From assembly GCA_902168105.1 (NCBI GenBank), contig CABHOY010000038.1:248001-312000 (forward strand): a stretch of 64,000 nucleotides of DNA, written 5' to 3'. The translations under genes and the position numbers were made by a program. Positions 61,945 to 64,000 of this stretch are shown in pieces. How positions within the stretch are numbered: position 1 is the stretch's first letter; the number at the start of each line of letters is the position of its first letter. Source of the DNA: an uncultured Flavihumibacter sp. (GTDB lineage Bacteria; Bacteroidota; Bacteroidia; Chitinophagales; Chitinophagaceae). The notes beneath the pieces are model-generated. The model saw only the letters and a program-made list of their open reading frames with translations. It ran no database searches and was not told the origin of the DNA.

Positions 61945-63381
61945 TCAGCTATTCCGTAGTTTACTATGCTTGCGGCCATATCCGAAGTAGATGGCAAATC
62001 CGATAAGCAGCCATACAATAAGACGTATCCAGGTATCGAGTGGTAGTGAGAACATCATCAGCAGGCAGGTAAGGATGCCGAGTATCGGCACTAACGGTAC
62101 AAATGGCGTTTTAAAGGCCCTGGGGATATCCGGCTGTTTGATACGCAGGATGATAACACCCAGGCAGACCATTACAAAGGCCAGCAGTGTCCCGATACTG
62201 GTCATCTCTCCTACTACGTGAATAGGTACCAGTCCTGCGAAAAGGCTGATGAAGATACAGAGTACAATATTGGATTTGTAGGGAGTAGCGTAGCGCGGGT
62301 GTAACTTAGAGAACACCTGTGGCAGCAGTCCGTCTTTACTCATGGAATAAAATACCCTGGACTGTCCCAGGAGATCGACCAGGATCACGGACGTATAACC
62401 GATAAGAATAGCGGCTATTACTGCCAGGAACAGCCACTCATATGGTGTATGTGCAATAGCTACTGCCACAGGGGCAGCATTGTCCTTAAACTCGGTATAA
62501 TGCGCCAACCCTGTCATTACATAGCCAAACAGTATAAAAAGAATGGTACAGATGATAAGGGAACCCAGAATGCCAATGGGCATATTCTTTTTGGGGTTCT
62601 TCGTTTCCTGCGCCATCGTGGCTACGATATCGAAACCAATGAACACGAAGAACACGACACCAGCGCCCCGGAGGATACCGCTCACACCGAAATGCCCGAA
62701 CTCACCCGTATTCTGTGGTATAAAAGGCTTGTAGTTTTCCGGATTGATATAGTGCCAACCTAACGCGATGAAGACCAGCACAACACTGATCTTCAGTGCT
62801 ACGACGATGGCGTTGAACAAGGCGGAGCCTTTTGTTCCGAAGATAATGATGGAGGTAATGAAGACGATGATCAGTACTGCAGGCAGATTGATATACCCGT
62901 GTATCTGTGTGCCATCTGCCAGTTTGATCAGCTCAAACGGTGATGTGACCAGTTGTGCCGGCAGGTGAATATTAAATTTGTCGAGAAAGGTAATCAGGTA
63001 TTTAGACCAGCTGATGCCTACTGTAGCGGCGCCTACGGAGTATTCCAGCACCAGGTCCCAGCCAATGATCCAGGCGAACAGTTCTCCCAGAGTCGCGTAA
63101 GCGTATGTGTAGGCACTACCGGCTACAGGTACCATTGAGGCCATTTCTGCGTAGCAAAGCGCGCTGAAGGCACAACCTACTGCGGCGAGAAGGAAAGACA
63201 GGATAACGGCGGGGCCGGTATTATTAGCGGCTGCAATGCCTGTCAGCGAGAAAAGTCCGGCGCCTATGATCACGCCGATACCTATTGCTATGAGATTAAT
63301 TCCCCCGAGATTACGTTTTAATGTGTTGGTCCCACTTTGAGCTGCTTCCAGCTGAAGACTTTCTATTGATTTTTTTAACAC
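61945..63381 (-). CDS. APC-superfamily amino acid permease
   Basis: A 478-residue transporter with about 12 membrane helices. The glycine-rich first helix reads GIGVIIGAGLFSLTGIAA, the motif for substrate-amine binding in this family, and FFVFIGFDIVATMAQETKNPKKNMP marks the region after TM6. Similarity is to cationic/branched amino acid (CAT-like) permeases. It starts after an 80-base spacer on the minus strand and lies upstream of the tricorn protease. If the hairpin at 61843 is leaky the two genes might be co-expressed, which would pair peptide degradation with amino acid uptake. The substrate is not defined. Confidence 0.92.
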   Translation of the reverse strand: MLKKSIESLQLEAAQSGTNTLKRNLGGINLIAIGIGVIIGAGLFSLTGIAAANNTGPAVILSFLLAAVGCAFSALCYAEMASMVPVAGSAYTYAYATLGELFAWIIGWDLVLEYSVGAATVGISWSKYLITFLDKFNIHLPAQLVTSPFELIKLADGTQIHGYINLPAVLIIVFITSIIIFGTKGSALFNAIVVALKISVVLVFIALGWHYINPENYKPFIPQNTGEFGHFGVSGILRGAGVVFFVFIGFDIVATMAQETKNPKKNMPIGILGSLIICTILFILFGYVMTGLAHYTEFKDNAAPVAVAIAHTPYEWLFLAVIAAILIGYTSVILVDLLGQSRVFYSMSKDGLLPQVFSKLHPRYATPYKSNIVLCIFISLFAGLVPIHVVGEMTSIGTLLAFVMVCLGVIILRIKQPDIPRAFKTPFVPLVPILGILTCLLMMFSLPLDTWIRLIVWLLIGFAIYFGYGRKHSKLRNS

Positions 63382-63860
63382 AGGTAAAGTTGGTTTGGCT
63401 GCAAAGGTAACGGCTTCCTATTACCCTACAAAATTAATAGGATGGTTCGGAAGTATTTTGGTTCTGTTAACATCTCATTAACGAGAACATTCATCCTGTT
63501 TTATAACTTCGACAATATATTTCATAGGTATAGGGATATCAGACAGCTGCTCTTTATAGGGCGGCTTATTTTTTACAACTGCTTTTAGCGTTGATCCATG
63601 CCGTGAGAATAGCTGTGCCTTTTTATGTTATTGCCGACGAAATGCCTGTAGATCTTGATGTTAGAGGAATTACCAGCGATAATTTAATTTGAAACGTTCC
63701 TGTGGAGCGTGTCTCGAAATGATTTCTTCATTTCTATTTTTTCCGGGATTGAGATTTTTGTTAATGATATTGTTTTAAACGATCACCGTTAAAGGTGCGG
63801 ATTTGTGCTGCGGGTTGTGCGGGGATGTGTATGTGGGTTTAACGGCATTTGTAAAGGTTT
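63382..63860. other. Intergenic region at the right end, non-repetitive part
   Basis: AT-rich in its first half (promoter side of the permease) and with no coding ORF. A GTGCGG..TGCGGGTTGTGCGGGG stretch at ~63797-63823 precedes the repeat block. Confidence 0.4.
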
Positions 63861-64000
63861 GTATTTGGGCTCACGGTTATTCGTCGCAGGGCTGCATTTC
63901 TTTGCGTATTTGAAAAGGTATTTGGGCTCACGGTTATTATAGCGCTGACCTTCTAGCTCACGGTCGCAGGGCTGCATCTCTTTGCGTATTTGAAAGGTAT
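63861..64000. repeat. Interleaved direct repeats at the right edge, continuing beyond the window
   Basis: Repeat A (GTATTTGGGCTCACGGTTAT) starts at 63861 and 63918. Repeat B (from CGCAGGGCTGCAT to GAAAAGGTAT) spans 63885-63921 and 63965-64000, differing by a few bases. The repeats overlap and the array is cut by the window end. Minus-strand reading gives a short repetitive peptide (NNREPKY), which does not look like a gene. Confidence 0.7.

Noticed and set aside
63789..63977. 62-codon minus-strand frame with a repeated NNREPKY peptide
   Set aside because: It is created by the direct repeats and has no start context or homologous look.

Overview
The window is a piece of a Bacteroidota chromosome, most likely from the family Chitinophagaceae and possibly a Chitinophaga-like soil bacterium. 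This rests on a SusC/SusD pair driven by a FecI/FecR sigma/anti-sigma pair, many lipoproteins with a Bacteroidota-style lipobox (Cys followed by Lys/Ser), BACON and FN3 modules, TAnnTTTG-type -7 promoter elements and a tricorn-like protease. No rRNA, tRNA, prophage, transposase or CRISPR array was found. Genus-level assignment is inference.

Layout. 1-3108 (minus, cut by the left edge): a protein joining an AmpD-type peptidoglycan amidase to a caspase (C14) domain. 3.5-9 kb: a small secreted protein, a class C beta-lactamase-fold hydrolase with a TPR tail, a lipoprotein and two divergent, paralogous AraC regulators. 9.2-17.1 kb: a complete HAE1-type RND efflux operon (adaptor, pump, outer-membrane factor) preceded on the same strand by AraC and MarR regulators; two copies of a 12-bp palindrome flank marR. 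17.3-23.6 kb: a BACON/propeller lipoprotein, MutS2 without an Smr domain, MsrA, and a tandemly duplicated pair of unknown membrane-associated proteins.

23.7-38.6 kb is the most striking part: a 15-kb, five-gene minus-strand operon. In transcription order it encodes a 1469-aa secreted protein of unknown fold, a 690-aa FN3 protein, a 597-aa predicted outer-membrane barrel, a 2007-aa polymorphic toxin (N-terminal surface modules, an embedded HExxH zincin, a caspase-like His/Cys segment and a C-terminal nucleic-acid-deaminase-like domain) and a SUKH immunity protein coupled to it by a TAATG overlap. It looks like a self-contained surface toxin export or display system; the first three proteins have no function I recognise.

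39-46 kb: small membrane proteins and a sigma/anti-sigma/SusC/SusD uptake locus. 46.2-51.2 kb: a minimal ethanolamine-utilisation cluster (EutC, EutB, permease, GlxA-type AraC regulator) without microcompartment genes. 51.3-54.6 kb: a VOC protein, an alginate-lyase-family lipoprotein and a secreted epoxide hydrolase. 54.9-58.5 kb: a BlaI/BlaR1-type pair whose sensor peptidase ends in a charged heptad-repeat helix (DRxQAxx) that recurs in the secreted protein encoded next. 58.6-63.4 kb: a tricorn-family protease and an APC permease.

Non-coding structure includes a two-hairpin dispersed element present twice with compensatory base changes (39.74 and 48.62 kb), a 34-bp GC-rich tandem repeat next to the second copy, a duplicated hairpin unit before the heptad-repeat gene, and direct repeats at the right edge. 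All family assignments come from reading motifs in the translated sequence; no database search was possible.
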